A stretch of DNA of 64,000 bases, taken from NCBI RefSeq assembly GCF_024505085.1, contig NZ_JANIBC010000005.1, positions 1-64,000 on the forward strand, given 5' to 3'. This DNA comes from Parvularcula maris. Lineage in GTDB: Bacteria; Pseudomonadota; Alphaproteobacteria; Caulobacterales; Parvularculaceae. A program made the translations under genes and the position numbers. Below the pieces are notes generated by a model. It did no database searches and was not told the origin of the DNA. It saw only the letters and a program-made list of their open reading frames with translations. The first letter of the stretch is position 1, and each line of letters begins with the position of its first letter. Positions 8,884-17,103 of the stretch are shown here, piece by piece.

Positions 8884-10020
8884 ATGCTGAAGCGCGATGT
8901 CTATGAGGAGGAGCACGAGCTCTTCCGCGAAACCGTGCGCCGCTTCTTCGAGGAGGAGGTCATGCCGCGCCACGATGATTGGGAGGAGCGCGGCCATGTG
9001 GACCGGGAGGTCTGGCGGAAGGCCGGCGAGATGGGCCTTCTCTGCGCCACGATGCCGGAAGCTTACGGCGGCTCGGGCGTGGACCGCCGAACCAGCGCGG
9101 TTCTGATCGAGGAACAGCACCGGTTCGGCGCATCGGGCATCGGCTTTTCTCTGCACTCGGACATTGCCGCACCTTATATCGCCCACTACGGCTCGGAGGA
9201 GCAGAAGCAGCGCTACCTCCCTGCCATGGCGCGCGGCGAGATCATCGGCGCCATCGCCATGACCGAGCCTGGGACGGGCTCGGACCTCCAAGCTATCACG
9301 ACGCGGGCGGAGGAAGATGGCGACCACTTCGTCCTCAACGGCGCGAAGACCTACATCACCAACGGCTATCTCTGTGACTTCGCCATCGTCGTCGCCAAGA
9401 CCAGCCGGGGCGGCGGCGCCAAGGGCATGTCGCTTCTTCTGGTCGATGCGGACAGCGAAGGTTTCCACAAGGACAAGCCTTTCAAGAAGCTTGGCCTCAG
9501 AGCCCAGGATACCTGTCAGCTCACCTTCGACGATGTCCGTGTGCCGAAGGAGAATCTTCTCGGCATGGAGAACGGCGCCTTCCCCATGCTGATGAACGAG
9601 CTGGCCTGGGAGCGGCTCATCATCGCCATCGGCTGTGCTGCCTCCATGACCGAGGCGTTTCGTCTGGCCAAGGAGTACACGCAAGGCCGCACCGCCTTCG
9701 GCAAACCCATCGCCGCGTTCCAGGACGCTCGCTTCAAGCTTGCCGACCTCAAAACCAAGGCGCAGATCGCCCAGGTCTTCGTCGACAAGTGCATCGAGGA
9801 GGAGGTAGCAGGCCGCCTCCAGCCCGACACCGCCGCCATGGCCAAGGCCTGGACATCCGAGACCCTAAGCGAGGTCGCCGACACGGCCCTCCAGCTCCAC
9901 GGCGGCTACGGCTTCATGTGGGAGGCCCCCATTGCCCGCCTCTTCGCCGACGCCCGCGTACAGCGCATCTATGGGGGGTCTACGGAGATCATGAAGGAGA
10001 TCGTGGCTAGGAACTTGTAG
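8884..10020 (+). CDS. Acyl-CoA dehydrogenase, long-chain/isovaleryl type
   Basis: This is a FAD-dependent acyl-CoA dehydrogenase of 378 residues that forms trans-2-enoyl-CoA and passes electrons to ETF. Signature 1 (AMTEPGTGSDL, about 125-135) and the C-terminal HGGYGF and IYGGSTEIMKEI are intact. The position that carries the catalytic Glu in medium-chain enzymes (YEG) is Gly here (YGG). This is the pattern of long-chain and isovaleryl enzymes, whose base lies in a central helix; the candidate is a Glu in MNELAWERL (239 or 243). GGAGG lies just before the ATG. It is probably co-transcribed with the upstream CoA-transferase. The substrate cannot be read from sequence. Confidence 0.93.
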   Translation: MLKRDVYEEEHELFRETVRRFFEEEVMPRHDDWEERGHVDREVWRKAGEMGLLCATMPEAYGGSGVDRRTSAVLIEEQHRFGASGIGFSLHSDIAAPYIAHYGSEEQKQRYLPAMARGEIIGAIAMTEPGTGSDLQAITTRAEEDGDHFVLNGAKTYITNGYLCDFAIVVAKTSRGGGAKGMSLLLVDADSEGFHKDKPFKKLGLRAQDTCQLTFDDVRVPKENLLGMENGAFPMLMNELAWERLIIAIGCAASMTEAFRLAKEYTQGRTAFGKPIAAFQDARFKLADLKTKAQIAQVFVDKCIEEEVAGRLQPDTAAMAKAWTSETLSEVADTALQLHGGYGFMWEAPIARLFADARVQRIYGGSTEIMKEIVARNL

Positions 10021-10065
10021 GCGCCTCTCGAGGCCCTAGTATCTACTCGATACACAGCTACCGCC

Positions 10066-10184
10066 GTCGTCCCGGAAAGCCGTAGGCTTATCCGGGACCC
10101 ATGGAGCGGCTACTAGCAATTCCGAACAACGGTGGTTTGGTGCCAGAGGCTAGGCTATGGATCCCGGATCAAGTCCGGGATGAC
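10066..10184. repeat. Palindromic repeat type A, copy 1
   Basis: A 119-bp imperfect inverted repeat with outer arms of the GTCATCCCGGAAAGCC / GGCTTTCCGGGATGAC type and inner arms around TCCGGGACCCATGGA. The left outer arm here reads GTCGTCCCGG and the right ends TCCGGGATGAC. It sits between the convergent acyl-CoA dehydrogenase and the small membrane protein gene. The same element recurs at 35594, 48903 and 50710. Confidence 0.85.
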
Positions 10185-10192
10185 GTGCCCTA

Positions 10193-10498
10193 CTACACTT
10201 CCTTTGCCGTCCCCTCGATCACCTCGCCCTCATCCTCTTTTACCGCCTTCCGCGCAGCGCGCAGCTCGGCCAGGGCGAGAAGCGTCAGTGTGGGGACGAA
10301 GCCGTCGATCTGGTCGGTGACCTCCACCACTTCCCAAGCCTGGATCAGGCCCTTCCAGCCGAACAGCGCCACGGCGAAGGCGGTGGAAACCACATCGAAG
10401 GCGGTGCCGAATCCGATCACCCTCCCCGCGGTGAAGTCGATCAGGTCGATGACCACAGCGATCACTAGTTTGACTTTGGCTTTGGTCAGCGGCGTCAT
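10193..10498 (-). CDS. Small membrane protein of unknown function
   Basis: This is a 101-residue protein I do not recognise. It has a hydrophobic N-terminal segment (KLVIAVVIDLIDFTAG), a second hydrophobic stretch around 35-50, and a charged Glu/Lys-rich tail (RAARKAVKEDEGEVIEG). Its ATG overlaps the TGA of the upstream alpha/beta hydrolase by four bases, so the two are probably translationally coupled. It would be inserted in the inner membrane. Confidence 0.65.
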   Translation of the reverse strand: MTPLTKAKVKLVIAVVIDLIDFTAGRVIGFGTAFDVVSTAFAVALFGWKGLIQAWEVVEVTDQIDGFVPTLTLLALAELRAARKAVKEDEGEVIEGTAKEV

Positions 10499-11403
10499 AC
10501 GCTATCCCCCAGGAAACTCTGTACTCGTTCGATGAACCGATCATACTGGTCGTGGTGAAGCCAGTGGCCCGCGCCTTCGAACAGCTCGAACTCGGCGTTC
10601 CTGAAAGGTTTCAGTCGTCCGTCTTTCGAAGGGTCCGACGCCCAGCTATCCGAGCCGTAGAGAAGAAGAACCGGCGCTTCGATGGCTTCGTGCACGTCGG
10701 CATACTCCGCAGGCGGAATGGGCCGCAGCGGCATAAACCCGAGCTGCGGGTCGTGCTTCCAGCGGTAGCCGCCTTCGGTCTCGCGCAGCGCATGAAGCGC
10801 TAGGTGCCGCGCTTGTTCGGGGCTGAGCTGCTGGTGGAGGCTCGCCAGCCGCTTCACTGCGTCCTCTTTATCCTTGAAAACCCTCGGCCCCCTACCGGCG
10901 AGTTTCAGCCGCCGTTCCATGGTCTCGCCCATCCGCCGTGCAGTGGGTTTGCCGACCAGTTCGTCATAGCTTTTCTGACTGAAACCGAGGCCTTCGATGG
11001 AGACGACCTTCCGCACACGGTGCGGCTGGGCTGCCGCGTAGTTGAGGACGATGTTTCCGCCTAGCGAGTGACCGATGAAGTCGAACGGCGCCTCGAACCC
11101 CAGACCCACCAGATGCTCGACCATAAAGGCCATGTCGGTAGCCATGTCAAAGCCGTCATAGCCCCCGCCTGCGGCCCAGTCGCTGTCGCCGTGCCCGCGC
11201 AGGTCCGGCACCGCGACGCAGTACCGGTCGAGGAAGGCCGCGACCGTCCAGTCCCAGCTCCGCCCGTGATCCTTGCCGCCGTGCTGCAGAAGCAGCAGCG
11301 GTTTCGTCCGGTTACCCCATAGGCGAAGATGCAGCTTCAGACCCGAAGCCTCCACCTTCTCCTCGTGAAGGAGAGCCTCGTCGGGGAGCGCTGGCGAGGC
11401 CAC
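10495..11403 (-). CDS. Alpha/beta hydrolase
   Basis: The 302-residue protein has the alpha/beta-hydrolase layout: the HGG oxyanion segment (41-43), the DLRGHGDSD loop (67-75) and the nucleophile elbow GHSLGG (111-116, Ser113). A late Asp (SDSWASD region) and the histidine in EGAGHWLHH complete a plausible Ser-Asp-His triad. No signal peptide is visible, so it should be cytoplasmic. The start is GTG, two bases after the stop of gpmA, and its stop overlaps the next small ORF. The substrate is unknown; epoxide hydrolase-, lactonase- and esterase-like members look alike at this level. Confidence 0.88.
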   Translation of the reverse strand: MASPALPDEALLHEEKVEASGLKLHLRLWGNRTKPLLLLQHGGKDHGRSWDWTVAAFLDRYCVAVPDLRGHGDSDWAAGGGYDGFDMATDMAFMVEHLVGLGFEAPFDFIGHSLGGNIVLNYAAAQPHRVRKVVSIEGLGFSQKSYDELVGKPTARRMGETMERRLKLAGRGPRVFKDKEDAVKRLASLHQQLSPEQARHLALHALRETEGGYRWKHDPQLGFMPLRPIPPAEYADVHEAIEAPVLLLYGSDSWASDPSKDGRLKPFRNAEFELFEGAGHWLHHDQYDRFIERVQSFLGDSV

Positions 11404-11405
11404 CC

Positions 11406-12125
11406 CTATCTCGGCAACGGCGGCAGCTCGGTCGCCCGTTCGGCGTCGAGGTAGCGCGCAGAAGTCGGCTTCAGGGTCTCGTCCAGCTCGATCAGAAGCG
11501 GGTTGCCCGTCGGAATCTCCACCTTGTTGATGTCGTCATCGGCCACTTGGAACAGCACCTTGACCAGCGCCCGCAGCGAGTTGCCGTGGGCCGCGATGAT
11601 AAAGTCCTGGCCCTGACGAAGGGCGGGGGCGATGGCTTCGTTCCAGTAGGGCTCGGTCCGGTCGAGGGTCAGCTTCAGGCTCTCCGTCTTCGGAACGTCG
11701 ATGCCGGTATAGCGGCGGTCACCGAGGGACGGAAAGGGTGAGCTGTCCTCCAAGACCGGCGGCGGGGTGTCGTAGCTCCGGCGCCAGATATGCACCTGCT
11801 CGTCGCCGTGCTTATCGCGGGTCTCTTGCTTGTTGAGGCCCGTCAGCCCGCCATAGTGGCGCTCGTTCAGGCGCCAGTCCTTGATGACCGGCAGCCAGGG
11901 TTCCTCCATGGCATCGAGCGCAATGTTCAAGGTACGGATGGCCCTGGTCAGCATCGAGGTGAAGCAGCCGTCGAACTGGACGCCGCTCGCTTTGAGAAGC
12001 TCGCCGGCCTTCTTGGCCTCCGCCTCGCCCTTCTCGGTGAGGGGCACGTCGACCCAGCCGGTGAAGCGGTTCTCGAGGTTCCACTGGGACTGGCCGTGGC
12101 GCAAAAAGGCTAGCGTTCTGGGCAT
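11406..12125 (-). CDS. gpmA: 2,3-bisphosphoglycerate-dependent phosphoglycerate mutase
   Basis: This glycolytic enzyme interconverts 3- and 2-phosphoglycerate. The protein has LRHGQSQWN with the phosphorylated His10, the ENRFTGWVDVPLT segment, the acidic residue in LNERHYGGL, and the second active-site histidine in IAAHGNSLRAL. At 239 residues it is close to the usual length of the family (about 230-250). It lies two bases upstream of the alpha/beta hydrolase gene and 33 bases downstream of a lipid-kinase gene, in a co-directional minus-strand run. Confidence 0.95.
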   Translation of the reverse strand: MPRTLAFLRHGQSQWNLENRFTGWVDVPLTEKGEAEAKKAGELLKASGVQFDGCFTSMLTRAIRTLNIALDAMEEPWLPVIKDWRLNERHYGGLTGLNKQETRDKHGDEQVHIWRRSYDTPPPVLEDSSPFPSLGDRRYTGIDVPKTESLKLTLDRTEPYWNEAIAPALRQGQDFIIAAHGNSLRALVKVLFQVADDDINKVEIPTGNPLLIELDETLKPTSARYLDAERATELPPLPR

Positions 12126-12158
12126 GGGAGGCTCCTTCGGATCGTTCCTGACCGCCAG

Positions 12159-13082
12159 TTAGCCCGCCTGCTCCCCTTGCGCCACCTCTGCCTTGCGCAA
12201 GTCGGGCACCGTCAGGCAGCGGGGGTGGATGGTGAAGGAGATCGCCTCGCGCGAGGTGCCGGGCTCACCATCCAGCGTGTAGTGCAGCTCCTTGCCCATG
12301 GGCTCGACCAGCACCTCGTCGGCCTCGTAGCGCTGCAGGTCGTCACTCCCTTCCAAGCCTACGGTCAGCCCGTCGAGAATGTGCTGCATCAGCCCCAGAA
12401 GCCCGCGCTGCTGCGAGACGTAGACGATCAGCTTGCCGCCATCCAGTTTGTTGCGCCGCGGCGCCACCCCTTTGCCCGCCCAGACCGGACCGTTGACGAT
12501 GAAGACGGCGCTCGTCTCCGTCTCGATCACCTCGCCGTCCAGGGTGAAGCGGTAGGCGTCGCTTTGGGCACTGAGGAAGTGCTCGATCATGGTGGTGGCG
12601 GCACCCAAGGCATCACCGAAAGTGGGTGCATGTCGAAGCTCCTCGCGGTCCTCGGCCATCTCGGCGAAGGTGCCGAAGAGGGCACTGTGCAGCATGGCGC
12701 GCTCACCCATCCGTACCAGGTCGATCTTGCGGGGCGGGGCGGCGAGCGAGCGCTTCAGCGCCACATCGGCGTCGAGCGGCATGTCGAGGTCCAGCGGCAC
12801 GAGGTTGGCGGTGCCGTAGGGTAGCGGGATGAGCATGGGTGCCTGCTGGCGCTTCTGCAGGACACCAGCGATACCGCCGATCGTGCCGTCGCCGCCCACG
12901 GTCACCACCGCCTTGCCGCCGAAACCCTGGGCCGCCTCGGCAAGCTCCGTGAACGCACCGCTAAGAAACCGGGCGTCGCCGTGGGAAGCAAATGCCGGGC
13001 GAAGATCGGCCTCGATGGCCTCGGCACCGAGCTCCTTGGCACGGCCGGACTTGGAGTTGATGAGAACGAGATAGTCGCTCAC
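12159..13082 (-). CDS. Diacylglycerol kinase catalytic-domain protein (YegS/BmrU-like lipid kinase)
   Basis: Lipid or sphingosine kinases of this family use ATP to phosphorylate a lipid hydroxyl. The N-terminus has LVLINSKSGRA and VTVGGDGTIGG, where GGDGT is the nucleotide-binding motif, followed by PYGTANLV. The second beta-sandwich domain follows (DGEVIETETSAVFIVNG). I place the start at a GTG (13082) because a full AGGAGGT lies six bases upstream and the GTG overlaps the stop of the phosphoesterase gene as GTGA; an in-frame ATG at 13100 would put that ribosome-binding site inside the gene. The protein is then 307 residues. The lipid substrate is not determinable. Confidence 0.88.
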   Translation of the reverse strand: MSDYLVLINSKSGRAKELGAEAIEADLRPAFASHGDARFLSGAFTELAEAAQGFGGKAVVTVGGDGTIGGIAGVLQKRQQAPMLIPLPYGTANLVPLDLDMPLDADVALKRSLAAPPRKIDLVRMGERAMLHSALFGTFAEMAEDREELRHAPTFGDALGAATTMIEHFLSAQSDAYRFTLDGEVIETETSAVFIVNGPVWAGKGVAPRRNKLDGGKLIVYVSQQRGLLGLMQHILDGLTVGLEGSDDLQRYEADEVLVEPMGKELHYTLDGEPGTSREAISFTIHPRCLTVPDLRKAEVAQGEQAG

Positions 13083-13894
13083 GAACTGACCTCCTGCCAT
13101 CCCGCCTTTGTGCGCTCGAAACGGTGGGCCACCTCCTTGGCGAAGCCCCCCTCCCCCCAGCGGTGGGTCGAGAGGCGCAGGCGGTCTTCGCCCTCCTGGG
13201 TCAGGACGTTGTAGCTAGCCGCCTCGCCGCGCAGCCTGGTGGAGACCGCCGTGCCCGCTTGGCTGAGAATGAAGGACCAGCCGTCCTCCTCCACCACGGT
13301 GATGCGGGCCTTGTGCACATGCCCGGTCATGACGACATCGACCTTGGCATCGGTCAGCGTCCTCATCACCTCGTCCGCCTTCGGAAGAACGGCGCGGCCC
13401 GCGCTGCCGCCGTCCTCGAAGCCTAGGATCGGATGATGGAAGCTGCAGATGCGCAGTCGCCCCTCCGCCTCGGCATAGGCGGCGCCGATGGCGTCGAGCT
13501 GACGCCGGGACAGCTTCCCCGTCGACCAGTCGAGGGAGGGGCGGATGCGGCGGGCGCTGTTCAGCCCGGCAAAGACGAAGCTGTCCCGCTCCTCGATGGG
13601 CTCCTCGGCAAAACCCGCGATCCGCTCATAGCGGCTCCACGGTTTGAGGAAGCGTGAGGCGAGGTTGTAGACGGGGGTATCGTGGTTGCCGGGGACCACC
13701 ATCACGTCCATGTCGAGGGCCTCGAACCAGCGGGCGGCGTCCGCGAACTCGTGCTTGCGCCCGGACTGGGTGATGTCGCCGCTGACGACGATCGCCTCGA
13801 TCCCGTCGCTCGCCAGAATGCCTGCCAGCGCTTCAAGCTGGGCGGGGTCGGTGCTGCCGAAGTGGAGGTCGGAGAGATGCGCTATCCTGCTCAT
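13079..13894 (-). CDS. Calcineurin-like metallophosphoesterase
   Basis: The 271-residue protein has the full set of metal-binding motifs of class III cyclic-nucleotide phosphodiesterases and related phosphoesterases: SDLHFG (Asp9, His11), VVSGDIT, VPGNHDTP, a late SFHHPI and GHVHKA. No signal peptide or membrane segment is seen, so it acts in the cytoplasm. CpdA-type cAMP phosphodiesterase is the closest named relative, but the substrate is inferred only from the family. Its stop codon overlaps the GTG start of the lipid kinase (GTGA), so the two should be translationally coupled. Confidence 0.9.
   Translation of the reverse strand: MSRIAHLSDLHFGSTDPAQLEALAGILASDGIEAIVVSGDITQSGRKHEFADAARWFEALDMDVMVVPGNHDTPVYNLASRFLKPWSRYERIAGFAEEPIEERDSFVFAGLNSARRIRPSLDWSTGKLSRRQLDAIGAAYAEAEGRLRICSFHHPILGFEDGGSAGRAVLPKADEVMRTLTDAKVDVVMTGHVHKARITVVEEDGWSFILSQAGTAVSTRLRGEAASYNVLTQEGEDRLRLSTHRWGEGGFAKEVAHRFERTKAGWQEVSS
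13089..13095 (-). promoter_or_regulatory. Strong Shine-Dalgarno site for the lipid-kinase gene
   Basis: On the minus strand this reads AGGAGGT, six bases before the GTG at 13082. It lies within the last codons of the upstream phosphoesterase gene and decides the start of the lipid kinase. Confidence 0.8.
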
Positions 13895-13943
13895 GGCCGA
13901 ACGAACACGCCCGGAACGGAACCCTCTCAGCCTAGCAGATAGC

Positions 13944-15143
13944 CTAGGGCAGCGCGATATCGACCCAGACGAGGCGGTGGTCCGAGCTCACCGGCGGGTA
14001 GCCAGGCCCCGTCAGCCGGTAGAGCGGCTCGTTCTCGGCTGGCCAAAACACACCTGCATCCACCACATGGAGGTTGGCCGACGGCAGCACATAGTCGATG
14101 CGCAAATTACCGGCGTAGCGGTCGTTGAAGTCGCCTGTGTCGAGCGCTGGGTCGCCCTGGTGCCGCTCGTTGGTGCCGCCCTGCCGCCTGGCTGCGTCGG
14201 CCCCGCCCGCGCTTTTCGGCTGGGGGTCCTGGATGAGGGGATGGCCTAGGAGCTGCTCGATGGCCCGCTCGCTCCGTCCCGCGACCACATCGCCGTCGGA
14301 GGGGTCTGCGTTGAGGTCGCCCGCGATCAGGAAGAACGCGCCTCTTTCCAGACCGCCTCGCCTGCCTTGATCATCCATGAGATAGTCCGCACCCGCCACG
14401 ATATCGCTTAGCAGCCTGACCTCGTCATAGTTGCGGCGGCCGTTGCGGTCCTCATCGCCATCGAAGCCCGGCGGGGTGGGGTGTGCGAGGACCAGGTTCA
14501 GGACGCTCCCCTTAGCCTGGACTGGCACCACGGCGTGGGTCTTGGACGAAAGCCGAAGGACATCCGCCGCCTCCTCGCTGTAGAAGCCAGCAGGCAGAAG
14601 GTTGCCCGGCATATCCTTCCACCGCAGCATACGGAAGGTCCGAACGGCATCTTCGTCCACGGGCAGACGGGACAGCACCGCGATGCCGTACTGGCCCGGA
14701 TGGGTGCCGTAGCCGAAGCTGTCATTGCCGTACTCGCGGCTGCCGGGCTCATGGTCGGCGCGGCCGTCTCCGTCGAGATCGACGCCGCTCGCCGCACCAG
14801 TGTTCGATGGCAAGGCCAGGCGGTGCTCGTAGCCGAGGTCTAGCTGCTCGGCGAACAGCGCCAGCGCCTCACCGCTCTCCTCATAGTCGAACTCGTTCAG
14901 CACCAGGACGTCCGGCTCTACCACACGGATGATCTCGCGGACGGCCTCGATCTGCTTGCTACCGGCTTCGAGGTCAGCCAGCAGCGCCCCCGGCTCGTCG
15001 CGGTAGAGGCTGACATTGAAGGTCGCCACACGGATGGTCTCTTCGGCTACCAAGACGGAAACCTCCGCGTCCGCCTCATTTTCGGCGGCGCAGGCGGCTA
15101 TGGCGAAGAGGACGAGGGCTAGCAGTCGCACGTGCGGCAACAC
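13944..15143 (-). CDS. Endonuclease/exonuclease/phosphatase-family lipoprotein with Ca-binding-like loops
   Basis: The 399-residue protein starts with a hydrophobic leader and a lipobox (IAAC, Cys18), so it is probably a lipid-anchored envelope protein. The mature part has the EEP fold motifs: VATFNVSLY, the metal-binding VLNEFDY, GDLNADPSDG and the terminal SSDHRLVWVDI with the catalytic His. Two acidic loops resemble Ca-binding loops: DLDGDGRADHE at 122-132 and D-x-D-x-N-G-x-x-N-x-D-E at 230-241, the latter with an EF-hand spacing. The role may be extracytoplasmic nucleic-acid or phosphoester hydrolysis; the exact substrate is unknown. Confidence 0.87.
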   Translation of the reverse strand: MLPHVRLLALVLFAIAACAAENEADAEVSVLVAEETIRVATFNVSLYRDEPGALLADLEAGSKQIEAVREIIRVVEPDVLVLNEFDYEESGEALALFAEQLDLGYEHRLALPSNTGAASGVDLDGDGRADHEPGSREYGNDSFGYGTHPGQYGIAVLSRLPVDEDAVRTFRMLRWKDMPGNLLPAGFYSEEAADVLRLSSKTHAVVPVQAKGSVLNLVLAHPTPPGFDGDEDRNGRRNYDEVRLLSDIVAGADYLMDDQGRRGGLERGAFFLIAGDLNADPSDGDVVAGRSERAIEQLLGHPLIQDPQPKSAGGADAARRQGGTNERHQGDPALDTGDFNDRYAGNLRIDYVLPSANLHVVDAGVFWPAENEPLYRLTGPGYPPVSSDHRLVWVDIALP

Positions 15144-15168
15144 TCTTTCGCTATCGGGACTTGGCTGC

Positions 15169-15405
15169 CTAGTGGACGAAGAACGTCTTCGAGAACCCCA
15201 GAACGCCGAGCCAGGTGAAGAAGGAGATGATGAGGCTCAGGAACCAGTTCGTGTCCATCAGCAGCAGCGTGAGGAACATTACGATCGCCAGGGTGATGGG
15301 CAGGCCCCAGACATAGCCGATATCCATCATCCGCTGATAGGTCTTACCTCGGTTCTCGACGGTCTGTGCGGGCAGTTGGTCGTTCGGGTTCTTCTCGATA
15401 TGCAT
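15169..15405 (-). CDS. Small two-helix membrane protein downstream of pntB
   Basis: This 78-residue protein has a polar N-terminus (MHIEKNPNDQLPAQ), then two membrane segments (about 33-50 and 53-70) ending in GFSKTFFVH. I do not recognise the family. It lies 142 bases downstream of pntB on the same strand and 25 bases before the EEP lipoprotein gene. A role with the transhydrogenase is only a positional guess. Confidence 0.6.
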   Translation of the reverse strand: MHIEKNPNDQLPAQTVENRGKTYQRMMDIGYVWGLPITLAIVMFLTLLLMDTNWFLSLIISFFTWLGVLGFSKTFFVH

Positions 15406-15547
15406 GGCTGCGTCCCCATGGGTCTTGGATCTGGCGCCGCCCTTAGCGCAAGGGGGGTTACAGGTCCATGAGCACCCGTCGGGCGGATTGCGTAGCCACC
15501 CCCCTTCACCCGCGGCGGCGGAAAGCTTCGCGTTCCGCCCTACCGCC

Positions 15548-16963
15548 TCAATCCATCGCCTTGACGATCTCCTCGCACATCTTCTTCGCGTCGCCGAACA
15601 GCATCATGGTGTTGTCGCGGAAGAAGAGCTCGTTCTGCACCCCCGCATAGCCCGAGGACATGCCCCTTTTGACGAAGAGCACCGTGCCCGCGTTCTCCAC
15701 ATCGAGGATCGGCATGCCGTAGATGGCCGAGGACTTGTCAGTCTTGGCCGCGGGGTTCGTCACGTCGTTCGCGCCGATGACGAAGGCGACGTCGGCGTTC
15801 GAGAACTCCGAGTTGATGTCCTCTAGCTCGAAGACCTCGTCATAGGGCACGCTCGCCTCGGCCAGGAGCACGTTCATGTGCCCTGGCATTCGGCCCGCCA
15901 CGGGGTGGATGGCGTATTTGACGTCGACGCCTTCGGCTTTGAGCTGGTCGGCCATCTCGCGCAGGGCGTGCTGCGCCTGGGCGACGGCCATGCCGTAGCC
16001 CGGCACGATGATGACCTTGCCGGCGTTCTTCATGATGAAGGCCGCATCCTCCGCCGAGCCCTGCTTGACCGGTCGGTCGTCCTCACCGCCTCCCGCTGCC
16101 GCCGCCGCATCGTCACCGCCGAAGCCGCCCGCGATGACGTTGATGAAGCTGCGGTTCATGCCGCGGCACATGATGTAGGAGAGAATGGCCCCCGACGCCC
16201 CCACCAGTGCCCCGGTGATGATCAGCGCCATGTTCGACAGGGTGAAGCCGATCCCCGCCGCCGCCCAGCCTGAGTAGCTGTTCAGCATGGAGACCACCAC
16301 CGGCATGTCCGCCCCGCCGATGGGCACGATGAGCAGCACGCCGAGCGCCAGGGCGATCAGCGTGAGGAGGAGGAAGAGAAGCGGGTTCTGCGCGCCTGTG
16401 CAGAGAAGCACGATCAGAAGAAGCGCCGCCCCGGCCAGCGCCAGATTGATCACATGCCGCGCGGGCAGAAGGATGGGCTTGCCCGACATCCGCCCGTCGA
16501 GCTTCAGGAAAGCGATGATCGACCCTGTGAAGGTCACCGCGCCGATGAAGACGCCGATTGACATCTCGATGATCGCCTGCGCCTCAACCTCGCCCGGCAC
16601 GCCGATGCCGTAGGCCCTAGGCGCGAGGAACGCCGACCAGGCGATCAGGACCGCAGCTAGACCAACGAGGGCGTGGAATGCCGCGACGAGCTGCGGCATG
16701 GAGGTCATGGCCACCTTCCGCGCGATGAACGCTCCGGGCACCCCGCCCGCCGCGATGGCCAGCAGCACCAAAAGCCACGCCCCCGGCCCGGCGGCGCCGA
16801 GGAACGCCTCGGAGAACAAGGTCGCGAAGACGGCGATCCCCATACCGATCATCCCGAACTGGTTCCCGCGCCTGGAGGTTGCTGGGCTCGAAAGCCCCCT
16901 CAGCGCAAGGATGAACAGGATGCCGGAGACGACATAGAGAATGGCGGTGAGGTTGGTGGACAT
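15548..16963 (-). CDS. pntB: NAD(P) transhydrogenase subunit beta
   Basis: PntB holds the larger part of the proton channel and the NADP(H)-binding domain III of the inner-membrane transhydrogenase, which uses the proton gradient to make NADPH from NADH. The 471-residue protein starts with several membrane helices (LTAILYVVSGILFILAL, FGMIGMGIAVFATLF). The C-terminal domain carries VPGYGMAVAQAQ, HPVAGRMPGHMNVLLAE, FVIGANDVTNPAA and the KRGMSSGYAG segment, all hallmarks of domain III. The length is that of the family. It is separated from pntA1/pntA2 by two foreign genes and a 140-base gap with a palindromic element. Confidence 0.97.
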   Translation of the reverse strand: MSTNLTAILYVVSGILFILALRGLSSPATSRRGNQFGMIGMGIAVFATLFSEAFLGAAGPGAWLLVLLAIAAGGVPGAFIARKVAMTSMPQLVAAFHALVGLAAVLIAWSAFLAPRAYGIGVPGEVEAQAIIEMSIGVFIGAVTFTGSIIAFLKLDGRMSGKPILLPARHVINLALAGAALLLIVLLCTGAQNPLLFLLLTLIALALGVLLIVPIGGADMPVVVSMLNSYSGWAAAGIGFTLSNMALIITGALVGASGAILSYIMCRGMNRSFINVIAGGFGGDDAAAAAGGGEDDRPVKQGSAEDAAFIMKNAGKVIIVPGYGMAVAQAQHALREMADQLKAEGVDVKYAIHPVAGRMPGHMNVLLAEASVPYDEVFELEDINSEFSNADVAFVIGANDVTNPAAKTDKSSAIYGMPILDVENAGTVLFVKRGMSSGYAGVQNELFFRDNTMMLFGDAKKMCEEIVKAMD

Positions 16964-16994
16964 CTAAGAGCTTTCTTCCCGAACTGGCAGCAGG

Positions 16995-17095
16995 CCCTCT
17001 CCCCAAACTGCCTTGCAGTTTGGACCTCTCCCCAGGGAGAGGTTTCCGTCTCTCCCTGGGGAGAGACCGGCATCTAAGATGCCGAGAGAGGGGTT
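16995..17095. repeat. Palindromic repeat type C, copy 1 (CTCTCCC hairpins)
   Basis: The gap between the thioesterase gene and pntB holds a cluster of nested hairpins: AAACTGC/GCAGTTT, CTCTCCCC/GGGAGAGG, CTCTCCCTGG/CCAGGGAGAG and GGCATCT/AGATGCC. A similar cluster lies at 23427-23549. It interrupts the pnt operon and may act as an RNA-level attenuator or processing site. Confidence 0.75.
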
Positions 17096-17103
17096 CGTTG
17101 AAC

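Noticed and set aside
7474-9684. Open frame of 736 codons on the minus strand across the CoA-transferase and acyl-CoA dehydrogenase genes
   Set aside because: It is antisense to two well-supported genes with intact motifs; its translation is rich in Arg, Gly and His with no domain pattern. Long antisense frames are expected in GC-rich coding DNA.
15169-15405. aa3-type cytochrome oxidase subunit IV, sometimes found near pnt genes
   Set aside because: That subunit has one membrane helix and is shorter; this protein has two helices and a different N-terminus.
16995-17095. CRISPR array
   Set aside because: The repeats are palindromic, unequal and have no regular unique spacers; no cas gene is present.
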